Source: Cymodocea nodosa (lineage: Eukaryota; Streptophyta; Magnoliopsida; Alismatales; Cymodoceaceae). Taken from it: DNA of 64,000 nucleotides. The notes beneath the pieces are model-generated. The model saw nothing but the letters and a program-made list of their open reading frames with translations. It searched no databases and was not told where the DNA came from. Where the stretch lies: the NCBI GenBank assembly GCA_036874045.1, contig CM072343.1, forward strand, positions 8,080,001 through 8,144,000. The letters are read 5' to 3'. The stretch's first letter is position 1. Every line of letters starts with the position of its first letter. Of this stretch, positions 43,711 through 54,544 are shown in pieces. Made by a program: the position numbers and the translations under genes.

Positions 43711-46573
43711 AAAAATAAAAATACTAAAAATACCAAAAATAACCAATTATCTGTGTTTACATTTAGTATTAAAGTGTTGTATTGTTTGTTTTGTATCGTG
43801 ATTAATGTTATCATTGTGAGTATTGTGAATGTTTTATGTTTGTTTGATTTAGAAAATAGAAAATAGTTTTATTGTTTACTAAAATTGATTCGTTCCATAT
43901 ATTTAAAGATTTTAAAGGTTATTGTTTAGAATGAAAAAGTGCATATTATTAACGGTTAAATGATGGTTAATTGCATAATATTTAACTTATCATATGAGAA
44001 TTAAGCAATTATGTTATAATTGCACTGTTATATGCTTTAATTAAAGAATCTGCTTAATTTTGGGGAATTAATGTTAATTTAGTACATTTCTGAACTGTCG
44101 GTAAGTTGCAGGCTGTGAAATTCTTAAGTATCCGAATTTTCTGATATTTCGAACAGTTATGTTTAACATATTTAAGATAGTTATGTTTAACAGACCAAAC
44201 ATGTTGGATAGTTATGTTTAAATTGCCGAACAGTTATGTTTTGAAAGAATATTTTATTATTTCCTGAAGTACACGTGTCGAAACCATAATGCATGACTTA
44301 AGTGAACTTTTGGTAAGTTATCTATAACTATCTGAAATTGCAGCTAGGAATCGGACAATTATATGTGTAACTCTTCGAAATCTCTTTTTATTTATAAAAT
44401 AGCTGAGGACACGTGTCATGTTCTGGGAAAGTAACTTAAGTGGATTTTCAGTGAGTTATCTCTAACTATTCGAAATGCATCTGAGTATCGGATAGTTAGC
44501 CCTGTAACTCTCCGAAATGTGTATTTTATTATTAAATTGCTGCTGACATGTGTCGAGATCTGGTAGATTTACTTAAGTTATATATCGGTGAGTTATCTGT
44601 AACTATCCGAAATGCATCTAAGCATCGAATAGTTAAGTTTGTAAGTATCCAAAATGCATCTGAGCATCGGATAGTTAAATTTATGCACGTGTTTTATAGT
44701 TAAATCAACGAAGAAAGTCCGTTGAGTTATCTGTAACTCCACGGACTATTTATTTTCTAATATGCCACTATAGCGGTTGTAGAAACAAGACAGTTGGAAG
44801 AAAAACCACGTTTGCACGTATCGCGTAGGGAGAAGAAAGCATCGCCGTTGATATGAATGAAGGAAATCCAACCGACCATTCAAGCAAAAGTAGTTACTAC
44901 TGAAGAAATATAAAAGAAAAGAAGAAAAGTGTGTGATCGATGGACGGCTAGTGTATACAGAGGAAGAGTACTGAGCTTTCTGTAGGCATTATCGGCAATT
45001 CTCCAAAGTATCACACCAACCATCATTACTACCACCACAATCACCAACCATTGGAGGTCTGTGAGAATACTTTCTTGATGTTGGGTTGATTCCGAGCCAA
45101 ACACAATGCTTGAAAACCACTATGAGGAGTGATCGCATCGCGGGAAGGGAAGCCATTTTCACCAAGCGCCGACTCATATTTTAGGAGATCGTAAAGCTTC
45201 TAGCCTTGGCTTCGAGTTGATGCCTGTATGCTGAAGAGGAGATCATCTTGCAATTCTAGACTCGCGATTCTATAGGGAGAGGAGATAGAATTGTAAGTGA
45301 TTTAATTTTCAGTGGTGTAATCGTGTTGCAAGTAGTGACGGAAGTATTTACTGTCGAGTGAGATTACTTTACATTTCACCTTTCACCCATTTCCATGTTC
45401 ATATTAAAACAAAAATACCAAAAAACAATTTATCTGTGTTTTTATGTTGAATTTGAGTGTTGTATTTTTTGTGTTGTATCATGATTAATGTTATCTTTAT
45501 CAGTGTTGTGATTGTTTTATGTTTGCTTTAGTTTTATAGTTTACTGAAATTGGTTCGTTCAAAAGACTTAAAAATTTAATGGTTACTGTTTGAATTATCT
45601 GAATGTTAGTATGCTTAATGATAAATCCAATGTTCACTAACATTAAAGAGCTTAATTGATGTTATTTACAATCTGTGGAATCGCCCAATGGTTGGCCGAA
45701 TTCCTCTATAAATAGCAGTATTTAAAAAGAAAAGATAGGCTTGTGGAGTTAACTTAAGTCCACGAGGTTAGTCCGTTGAGTTAACTGTAATTCAACGGAG
45801 GGCTTATTGAAGATACAAATTTGATTATTAACAAACGAATAGTTCTCAGTTCTTAAGCAATTCCCTGTGGGATCGACCTGTACTTGCACACTAATACAAT
45901 AAACACTGTGTACTTGCAGTTAAAGTACAAATTGGAATTAATATCTAAATTGTATTAAAGGTTGTTTGTTTACTTCTAAAAGAAAAAAGATAGGCATAAA
46001 GCTAAATTAACTAAGTAAAAATAGAAGTAACAAATCAAAGTTTTTCTGGTGTCGTGCTGGGAAAATCCAAACAGTTACTATTTGAAATATCCGAATGTTA
46101 GTGTTGCTTAATGATAAATCTAATATTAACTAACATTAAAGAGCTTAATTGATGTTATTTACATTTTGTGGAACCGCCCAATGGTTGGCCGAATTCCTTT
46201 GTAAATAATAGTATTTAATTGGAAAAATAGGCTTGTAGAGTTAACTTAAGTCCATGAGGTTAGTCCATTGAGTTAACCATAACTCCACGAACTAAGTTCA
46301 TTGTGTTAACTATAACTCAGCGGAGTACTTAACTGAACACATATAAACTCCAATTTAAAAATCGGAACAGTACACAATTCTTTCATAATCTGTGGGATCA
46401 ACCTATACTTACACACAAATACAATATACATTGTGCACTTGTAGTTAAAAATACAAATTGGATTTAATACCTAATTTGTGTGAAAGGTTGTTTGTTTACT
46501 TCTAAAAGTAATTATTGATATAAGCATAAAAACAAATTAAACAAGTTTAAGAATTAACTTAACAACCCAAATA
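43711..46573 (+). repeat. P2 3' LTR, 5'-truncated, with a nested solo LTR
   Basis: The 3' LTR lacks its U3 side. It begins in the leader (AAATACCAAAAATAACC) and ends AACAACCCAAATA at 46573, next to the GCAGC target copy. It is interrupted at 43923-46073 by an A2 solo LTR. Its terminal 490 bp align without gaps of note to the P2 5' LTR. Confidence 0.75.
43923..46073 (+). repeat. Solo family A LTR (A2) inside the P2 3' LTR
   Basis: A 2151-bp LTR, TGTTTAGAATG...AAAATCCAAACA. It is flanked by GTTAT/GTTAC (43918-43922, 46074-46078), one difference. It shows the A2 motif array clearly: GACACGTGTC at 44408-44417, several ATCCGAAATGCATCTGAGCA units with CGGATAGTTA arms (44440-44690), a GAAATATAAAAGAAAAG TATA region near 44903 and U5 hairpins at 45735-45805. 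Confidence 0.9.
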
Positions 46574-46578
46574 GCAGC

Positions 46579-47766
46579 ATTTCCAAATACAAGATCTAGA
46601 CGATTATTTAATTGTTGAATTATCTTTTCTAACTTCTCTATTCTAGATCCTTGTTCAATTAGTGCTTCATAACTTATATTTTTGTCATTTATATTTTCTC
46701 CTCCCTAGAAATTGTTATTTCTCCAAGATAGGTTTGGGTGATTTCTCTAATTAGGGTTATAAGAATTTCCAAAGTTATCTTTCTGGTTTCTAACATAAAT
46801 AATATCTAAATCATTAATGTTTGCATTCTTTTCTGCTAGCTTTTGATTTAATGATAACTCTTCTATTTTCTTTGTTAACTTAGTTAATTTAACTTCAAGC
46901 ATAGTGTTTGAATCTATTTCATGCATTCCCTTTGGTAATATTCTTTTATCTGTAATAGCTTCAGCTAAGTTTTCCCACTATGTAGTTGTTTTTGCAAAGT
47001 TTTCTAAGTATGCCCATGCTTCTTCACTACACAGTTTTTAAAATCCATTCTGACAATTAGATTCTAATAATGATTTGGTTGAAACATCTATGTCTTCATA
47101 AATTATACCTATTAATTGTGTTTTACTCATTGCATGATGTAAACATTGAGTTAGTAAATCTTTAAATCGTTCAAAATATTTCCAAAATGATTCTCCCTGT
47201 TTTTGGCTACACACTAATATTTTTTTTTTCTTTTTAATCGTTTGATATGTTGGATAATATTTTTCTAGAAAAATAGAGTAAAATTCAGACCATGCAGAAA
47301 TTGAATCAAGCGATAGAGTATATAACCATCTCTTAGCTGTGTCTTTTAAAGCAAAAGGGATATATCTAAGTTTAATAGCATCAATACTAATGTTTGACAT
47401 TTTCATCATTTAACAAACTTCATTAAATTCTCTAAGGAAATAATAGGCTTCTTCTCTTTCTAATCCATGAAAGTGTGGCAATTGACTAATATAATTAGAT
47501 TTCAGTTCAAACCTATCTCCCTCAAAGTTTGGTAATTGAATATATGAAGGTTCATCAACTAATTCAGGATACAGAATTTCTCCTAATGGTTTTTCTACTA
47601 GAGCAGTCATATCTTCGTTCTCCTTTAAAGAAAGGTTAACTACACCCCTAAGGATTTCGTTAAAGTACAAGTTAGAAAATATTTCAGTACGCCTTTGTGT
47701 TGAATAATCCTATGTAGGTGTTCTTACTAATCGTTTAGTGCTAAGAGAATGAGCCCATGTGCTCAT
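46579..47766 (-). pseudogene. gag: M1 capsid (Retrotrans_gag) gene, N-terminal and central part
   Basis: Start at 47766 (M-S-T-W, as in P2). Open stretches give PSYIQLPNFEGDRFELKSNY, QLPHFHGLEREEAYYFLREF and DAIKLRYIPFALKDTAKRWL, with FLEKYYP and FWKYFERFKDLLTQCLHH. This is the PF03732-type capsid domain, better preserved than in P2. The gene lies 3' of the accessory ORF and integrase in M1, confirming the P2 gene order independently. Cut at 46578 by P2. A few breaks. Confidence 0.8.
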
Positions 47767-48757
47767 AAACTCTTAACATAAAGTAAAATAGCAGAAGATT
47801 AATTACATACCAGTCTAATACTTTGTTCTCAGTAAATAGTTGTTGATAGATGAAGTTGAATCAGCTGCTACTCCTTCTAGTTACCCAATGAATTTTCTTT
47901 TCTCTCCTTAAGTGCTGGAAACACGTAAATAACATTCTGTTCTATATTTATAATGCACGACCATAAAACAAATGAATCTTATTGCAAGAACGTGTCTTAT
48001 AATGTGTAGTATGGTTCTTATTTTTATGGATACATGTTCCTCTTATAATTTTTAAATTTCAGTAACTACTAAACTGACGAAGTTTTGTTCGTGGCTTAAA
48101 GAATAACCATTCAGCTTAATCCTCGAACTAACCTCATGGAGTTACTGATAACTCAATGGACTAGCCTCGATTACTATTTGCTAACTCCACAGACTAACTT
48201 CGTTGAGTTACAGATAACTCAACAAAGTGACATTATATTTTATTATTGACCTTGTGGAGTTAAGGTTAACTCAACGGACTTACTTTGTAGAGTTAACACT
48301 TAACAAATTTTTCTAAAATTTACTCATCATATTAACTTCTATATTTTTTTCCTCTACATTTTGTCAATTTAAATAAAGTTAAATACATTTCATTAATGTA
48401 GTGTTCTAATTTAAACTCCTTTAAATCTGAACATTATATGTATATTTAACTTACAGTTCATTCCTATTATATAGAATTTACATTTTACTTTTTCGTATGC
48501 AGATATACTCAGACATTCCCAATCATCGTGCATTTAACAATGTCATTCATAGAATTTCAAAACTTGTAACACTATCCTGCAAAGCTTTAAACTGACACAT
48601 ATACAATATTTTTGTTCGATACAATTCTCAATTAAATCATTCATTCGCAATCACATAATTTCAGAAATAAATTGATGTTCAAACATTAATATATATATAT
48701 TATTTATAGTACAATCAAAAATTTTCAATACAAGTAGATGAATAATACATTTTAATT
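47767..48757 (-). other. M1 spacer between accessory ORF and capsid, with hairpin cluster
   Basis: Non-coding. GTTGAGTTA/TAACTCAAC inverted repeats lie at 48130-48300, matching 36985-37235 in P2. A TATATTTATAATGC-like run near 47945 occupies the position of the P2 TATA-like box. The rest is AT-rich with no other feature. LTR C inserted at its upstream end. Confidence 0.55.
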
Positions 48758-50011
48758 TGTTAGGAATTTTGATTTGATGATGTATGCTTTATTAAAGTTT
48801 TTAAAATAAGTCTAAATAATATTCTCTAAGTATAATTGTCACGTAATTATATGTTAACAAATTATTGAAAAGTTTCATTTTTATTTCAAATAGTTAACTT
48901 TCGGATAGTTAAGTTTTCGGATAGTTAAAGTTTTCAAATAGTTAGATTTTCGGATAGTTAAACTTTCGGATAGTTAACGTTTTGTTTTTGTTGAATAGTT
49001 ATGTTAAAAACTCGTATAGTTAAGTTATCTACACATGTGTTTTTAATGTTTTAAGTTGTCACGTGTTTTCCATATGCATTCGGTAATGAAAATCGAATAG
49101 TTAGATAACTGTTCGAGTTTTTATACGCATGGATAGATAAGTCTTCAAGTTTTATAAACTGACTAACGAACTGATAAGTTTACTATGTTTAGTCATGTAT
49201 TTTGCAAGTGCAAAAACTCGAAGAGTTATAGATAAGTCTTCGAGTTTTTACAGGACTTAAAGGATAAGTGTTCGACTAAATCGAAGAGTTAGAAAATATT
49301 CTACAAGACTCTAGGAAGGATAAAGTTTCGATGAATCTATGAGTGGAGATCATGGAAATTCAAAATGATAGTGGAGAAAGTGGAAATTCAAATAGATAGT
49401 AATTTAGATTAAAGAAAAAATTAGTACATGGATTATGGATTGTGGATCAAGTGGATGAACATGCTGAACGTGAAAGACAATAGAGTTCGACTACTAATAA
49501 AGAGTACGAGCTACATTACAAATAGAGGATCCCAATCTCAAAAATCAAGTCTGAATATTCAATCTGGATCCCTAACTGAAAAGTTAAGTTTGAATATTCA
49601 TATCTAGAAAAGTTCTCTAACATCAGAAGATGTTTGAAATTCCAAGCAATTTTAGAAAAGGAGCTGCAAATGCAAGAAGTCTGAAAATTCGACAACTAGA
49701 GAAGAAGAGATACAGAAGCTGAGCAAAAAGAAGAAAAGGAGCTGCGTGCATAAAGATCAGGTTTTATACAATTTAAAATTAGTTTTGAATAAGAACTTCA
49801 TTTTTCTATTTGAATTGTATATTAGACTTTACTTTATCAAAACCATCAAGAAGGGAATTGAGTTGAAAAGATATTGTAAATTTTGTCTTTAAAGTTTATA
49901 AAGAATAGAATTTCATTTATGAGTGTTTTGTGCTCTTGTTTTATCCACTTATAATTTAATTACTAAAGACACAATTCACCCCCCCTCTTGTGATACAACA
50001 ATCCTACTACA
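48758..50011 (+). repeat. Solo LTR C (copia-like)
   Basis: A 1254-bp unit, TGTTAGGAATT...ATCCTACTACA, flanked by TAATT/TAATC (48753-48757, 50012-50016). Its last 45 bases (AATTCACCCCCCCTCTTG...) closely resemble the end of the copia LTR B, so I infer Ty1/copia. It holds a CGGATAGTTA array (48895-48990) and a perfect 13-bp-stem hairpin AAAAACTCGAAGA...TCTTCGAGTTTTT (49212-49249). Confidence 0.8.
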
Positions 50012-50016
50012 TAATC

Positions 50017-52131
50017 TTTCTTCCTAAGTTCATCTACTTCCTTCTAAAGCTTTTCTAATTATTGTTCTAATTGATTTATATGCTCAATAGCTCCTGTAAT
50101 GCCTCTTGAAGGTACAGTAATCTCAACAACAACATAATTTCTATATTCTTTCACTAAAATGGTTCTTAATCTTATCCTTTTAGATGTCTATTTCATGAAA
50201 TTGATACTGCCCACCATCAATAATGGAATCAGATCTCCATAATATAATTTCTTCTTTATTGCTCTTAGTTTGGAGATAAAATTTTTGTAGCAATTAATTT
50301 GAATTTTGTTCACAACTACATATGTGGCCCACTTGACAAATTGACTAAGTTCAATGTCGTGGCCTTGTTGTTGGTATACATTTTTAATCAAAATGTTAGC
50401 TACCATATGTGCTTTACCATTTAAGTACTTCAATTTGTTTAATAGTGGCACACTAGGATTGATAGCTAAACAATCTTTTATTTCCTATTCTATCCACTCG
50501 ATTGTAGTTGTGCTCTCTAGAATTTCTATTCCTTCATTCCTTAATCCAAAAATATTATCGAGAAGCTTTAGAATTATCAGTACATCAACTTGCTCCACGT
50601 TGGAAATTAAACTTCCTTCTTTCTCTCTCAAGTTTGCATAAAAGCAAGACACTAAATTTTTATATACTACATGCCCTTTCTGTTGAGAAATAAAGTTCAA
50701 TAGGCCCTAGAATTTGAATAATTTTTTAATTTCCTCCATTCTAGTCCAATCTACTGGCCTACTGTAAATAATATCATACCCCTTTATCTCTTGATATTTG
50801 TTGTATGCTTCCTAACTCCAAATATATACTTCATTCAGAATAGTAGCTTCAGATAGGTTAGCAGTTTGGATTTGTTGCTCTAGAGGGGTTTGTTCTTGAA
50901 TTCCTTCCTCAAAATGTTGAACTTGTGTTTGTTGGAAATGATCTGGAGATTCCTACAATTTTGTTTTTCTTTCTGTCTATGGTGGAGAGTCGGTAGAACT
51001 CTCCACTCTTCTTTCTTGTATTCTCTCAAAAATTTGCTGAAGAGTCTCTCCCTCTTCAGTGGAATCTATCGAGTCATTTTCATCTTATTCAGTATGTACT
51101 TGCTCAGCTTCTTCTCTTTCTTCTTCCTCTTGACTAACAATCTGCATTGTCTATGTTCTTTCTAATTCTGTGGTAGATTGGGATGGAGTCATGGGCACAG
51201 TATATTCTGCCTTAACTATTTCTTCTATTTGTATAGGCTGCAACCTAATTTCAGCTTGCTTTCCTTTTCTTCTTTGCTCTTGCTGTTGCTGCTCTTGTTC
51301 CTCCTCAGATTCGAATAGCAGATTAACAAAAATGGGCTCTTTAGGCCCTACTGATATTATAAGCTTAGGTTTAATCTCTATTTAAGCTTCAAGCACTATC
51401 TCTTTTCCTTTTCTTTTTTTAATTAACTATGCCTGATCTTCCTCTTCCTCCTCTGAGATTAAGTCTACAAACCTAGGCTCTCCAAGCCTTCGAGCCACAA
51501 GTACTAGCTCTTCCTATTTTACTGTTTCTATAATTACTGATCTCGAACGACCAACTTCAATTTCTCTTATAGTAGGTATGGCAGTGGCTTCTTGATATTG
51601 TTCAACTTTAATTTTATACTAGGCCTTCAACTTTTCTTTAGCCCACATTTTCTTTATAGCATCATACAGAATATGTGCCTTGGCCATAGCCATTTCTTCA
51701 TTATCTTCTTGGTCTTTTGCTGCTTTGACCAAGCTAGCAAACTCCTTGTCTTCTTCTTCAGTTCTCAGCTAAGCAAATGTTACTGATGGTAATAGTTCTG
51801 TTAGTGGAACTAAAGGTCTTGCTTGTTCTACTACTGCAACCGGTATTTCTACTGTAGGTTCTTCTGCTACTTTCCTTTGTTGCTCCCTAATTTTCCACCG
51901 AGCATGTCTAGCAATATGTCTCACAAACCATAGTTGTGACTTGCGCTAGATTAACTCTAGGGCAACCTTATTGTTTGGTCTAATTTTTCTTTCTCTATTT
52001 ACAACTACTTCTATTGCTACTTTAATTCTTGTTTCTACTATTTGAGGTATTCTAATATCTAAATCAACCAAAACTTTTCTCTAGTAGAAAATATCAGATT
52101 CTACCTTTTCTAGTTCTTTCTCCCGTGTCAT
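50017..52131 (-). pseudogene. M1 accessory ORF with plant-transposon-protein-like domain
   Basis: The likely start is the ATG ending at 52131 (M-T-R-E-K-E). The N-terminal two thirds are charged and low-complexity, with EEEQEQQQQEQRRKGKQ and PS-rich stretches. The C-terminal third has FISQQKGHVVYKNLVSCFYA (from 50700), NLREKEGSLISNVEQVDVL, LLNKLKYLNGKAHMVANIL, QFVKWATYVVVNKIQINCYK and AIKKKLYYGDLIPLL (to 50188). This pattern fits the putative plant transposon protein domain of gypsy-associated ORFs. A short coiled coil ends it at LTR C. Several breaks. Function unknown; nuclear or structural roles are only guesses. Confidence 0.65.
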
Positions 52132-52167
52132 GTTACTGATCTTTTGTCATGTATGCCATTCCTCTAA

Positions 52168-53748
52168 TGTTGAGTATTTTGTTTTGATGATGTGTGTTGA
52201 ATGAAAGTAATCATATTTTCTCAATTACTATTGCTAGTGAAAAGAAATTAAAAACATCAATTAATAAAAATTTTTTTTACTAATATAAATACTTGTCTGT
52301 ATTGGATCTGAAATTATACTAAGTTAAATAACTAGTCGTTTCATTGCAGTAATTTCTCATTTAACTAAATGTTAAGTTAACGTGTGTTTTTATTGAAAAG
52401 CATGATATGTTTTAAAGTTATATCATGAATAATGCACGTTTAGACAACTCGTTAAGTTAGAGTGTTATTTGTATAGAGGTCACATGAGAACTCGTTAAGT
52501 TAGAGGCTTAAAGGTTAAAATAGGTCACGTGAGAACTCGTTAAGTTAGAGGCTTAAAGGTTAAAATAGGTCACGTGAGAACTCGTTAAGTTAATGAGTAA
52601 AAGAAGAGACGAACTCATTAAGTTAGTGTTGTACACGTGGTGAAATTAAAGGTTACGAATGTTATATTGTATCACGTGAGGTGCATATGTTTAACTCATT
52701 AAATTAACATAACTAAACGTGTTGAGTTGCTATATTGAACACTAAGGCAACGCATTAGGTTAGCGTTATAAACTTAAGTTGTTATTTTTGCACGTGGTAA
52801 AATTCTTATTATAAAAACATTTGTTTATTATTGGTTCGTTGAGTTATCTGTAACACAACGAAGATGGTTTGTTGAGTTATTGTAACACCACGGAGTTGGT
52901 TCGTTGAGTTAGCGTAACACCACAGACTTAGTTCGTTGGCACATGAGGAACTCATTAAGTTAGAAACGTTAAGTTATATATCTACTTGTGTTACTCGTTT
53001 AGTTAACATTAAAGTAACGACTTCTTATTACACTTGATGAAAAATTTTGGACGAGAAAGTTTGTTTTGTAGGAAATTTTTTAGAGATCCAGGATTGATGA
53101 TTAAAGAAAATTCAAAATGTAAACGTGGGTCAAAACATGTGTATTTCGATGAAGTAAAAAGAAAATACGTGAAGAAGTGGAAGACTGATAGTGATTAAAT
53201 GTGGAGGATATGCATGAAAAACAAATTCTGTATAAAAGGCATAGAATTCTCGTTGATCAGTTATCCCTGCACACCAAATGAAAAATCTTTTTAGGGATCA
53301 AAAACACTCTTCGGGGAAATACTCTCAAATGGAAGAAAATTCAGTGAAGTAGAGAAAGTAAGATTTATGTCACTGAAAATCTGAAGTATCAATAGAAAGC
53401 AAATTCAGTGAAGTAGAGAAAGACAAGATATTCGTCACTAAAGAATTGCTAAAGAAGAAAAAGAAGAAGAAGAAAGATTTCAAACAAGGAGAAATATTTT
53501 AAATTCCGCAAATTAGTTTTCTCTATTTGTAGTTATGAAATTGTATAGATGAAACATGGTATTGATATATAATTGCATCTACAATTTCTAAGGAGAATTG
53601 AATTGTATATTGTAATTGAAACCTTGAATAAAAATGATTTTATGAAAATAGTGTCTCAACTTGTTTTTGAGTTTTGAAGTTTCAATTATAATCGAAAATG
53701 TTGAAAAATATAATTCACCCCCCTCTTGTTTAGCCATACTATCCTACA
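52168..53748 (+). repeat. Solo LTR B (Ty1/copia), perfect TCTAA duplication
   Basis: A 1581-bp unit, TGTTGAGTATTTTG...ATACTATCCTACA, with TCTAA on both sides (52163-52167, 53749-53753). Its 3' end matches the LTR of the copia remnant at 59751-61772, which has a copia gag and a tRNA-Met-type primer site, so the superfamily is supported. Its U3 (52440-52930) resembles the U3 of family A LTRs: CGTTAAGTTA, CACGTGAG, an AACGCATTAGGTTAGCG block and GTTGAGTTATCTGTAACAC hairpins. Confidence 0.9.
52481..52605 (+). repeat. 45-bp tandem repeat in LTR B U3
   Basis: Units starting CAC(A/G)TGAGAACTCG at 52481, 52526 and 52571 are spaced exactly 45 bp, about 2.7 copies. Each unit has a CACGTG G-box-like core followed by CTCGTTAAGTTAG. 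The first two full units differ by one base or so, implying recent expansion. Confidence 0.85.
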
Positions 53749-53753
53749 TCTAA

Positions 53754-54540
53754 CTCTCTAAGAAATCTTGTAACGTCAACTACTTCCTAGAATTCTAGCG
53801 TCATCTTGTCTTTGTGGTGTGATAGAACGGAACAAAATTGCTCTACCTTCTACTGTTCTAAGTTCTAAATGATTCTGCGGATAATGCCCTCAAATCCTAA
53901 GTTTTAGTATAAATAAACCTTAATTCTTTGGTGGGTAATCAGGTCATTTTCTTGTGCAAACTCTCGCTATCTCACTCACTTCTCTATAGAATTACGGTTA
54001 ACTCCATAGACTAAGTCTATGGACTTAACTACAGTACTCCGTTGAGTTATAGTTAATTCAACAGAGTAAGTTCGTTAACTTATCCTAGACTCAACGGAGT
54101 AAGTTCATTGAGTTAAGCGTAACTCAACGAACTTTCTATAAAGTTATAACTAATAAAAATACTTATAATAATAATTTTTTAATTCGATCAAAATCAAAGA
54201 ATTTCTAGTCTAACCGACTCTTAATTTTTCAACATTTTAAAATTTCAGTCAAACCGTTATATTTCCTCGGTTGAACCGAAATTGAATCTTTTTTTTTTCT
54301 CTTTTTTTTTCTTTTTCTATCGGTTGAACCGATACCATGCTTCGGTAAAATCGACATTTTTACTTAATATAATATATATATACCTGTATTTTTATGTTTC
54401 GGTCAAACCAATAGATCCTTTCAATGTGACCGTAACCTTTTTTTCTTTTTAATATATATTTCGATAAAATCGATAATTTCTTTCGATTGAATCGTGACTA
54501 TATTTAAAATATATATTTTTTATATTAAGTAATATCTATT
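53754..54540 (-). other. M1 spacer after integrase: hairpins and GGTTCAACC array
   Basis: In minus orientation this is the equivalent of P2 31430-32240. The GGTTCAACCGA/GGTTTGAC array is at 54180-54500 and the GTTGAGTTA hairpin cluster at 53985-54140. A GTTTATTTATACTAAAAC TATA-like run lies near 53910-53930 and a leader-like stretch leads to the accessory ORF. No coding signal. Confidence 0.65.
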
Positions 54541-54544
54541 TCTT

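Larger units (their letters stand above)
21702..46573 (+). mobile_element. Family A element P2, the most complete copy, inserted in M1 capsid gene
   Basis: A 24.9-kb plus-strand element with matching 5-bp flanks GCAAC/GCAGC. Removing five nested solo LTRs (22136-23155, 26039-28033, 33362-35493, 40319-42517, 43923-46073) leaves about 15 kb. Order: LTR, primer site, CCHC/TLRS, protease, RT, RNase H, integrase, GGTTCAACC array, accessory ORF, capsid, F-box, 3' non-coding region, partial 3' LTR. Hand comparison of the last ~490 bp of its two LTRs gives about 38 differences (8%), mostly C/T and G/A changes of the kind methylated DNA accumulates. Coding regions are broken in well over ten places. 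Confidence 0.85.

Noticed and set aside
50354-51786. Leucine- and serine-rich plus-strand frames that look like membrane segments
   Set aside because: They are complements of the M1 accessory ORF; K/E-rich coding sequence read in reverse gives F/L/S-rich pseudo-membrane segments.
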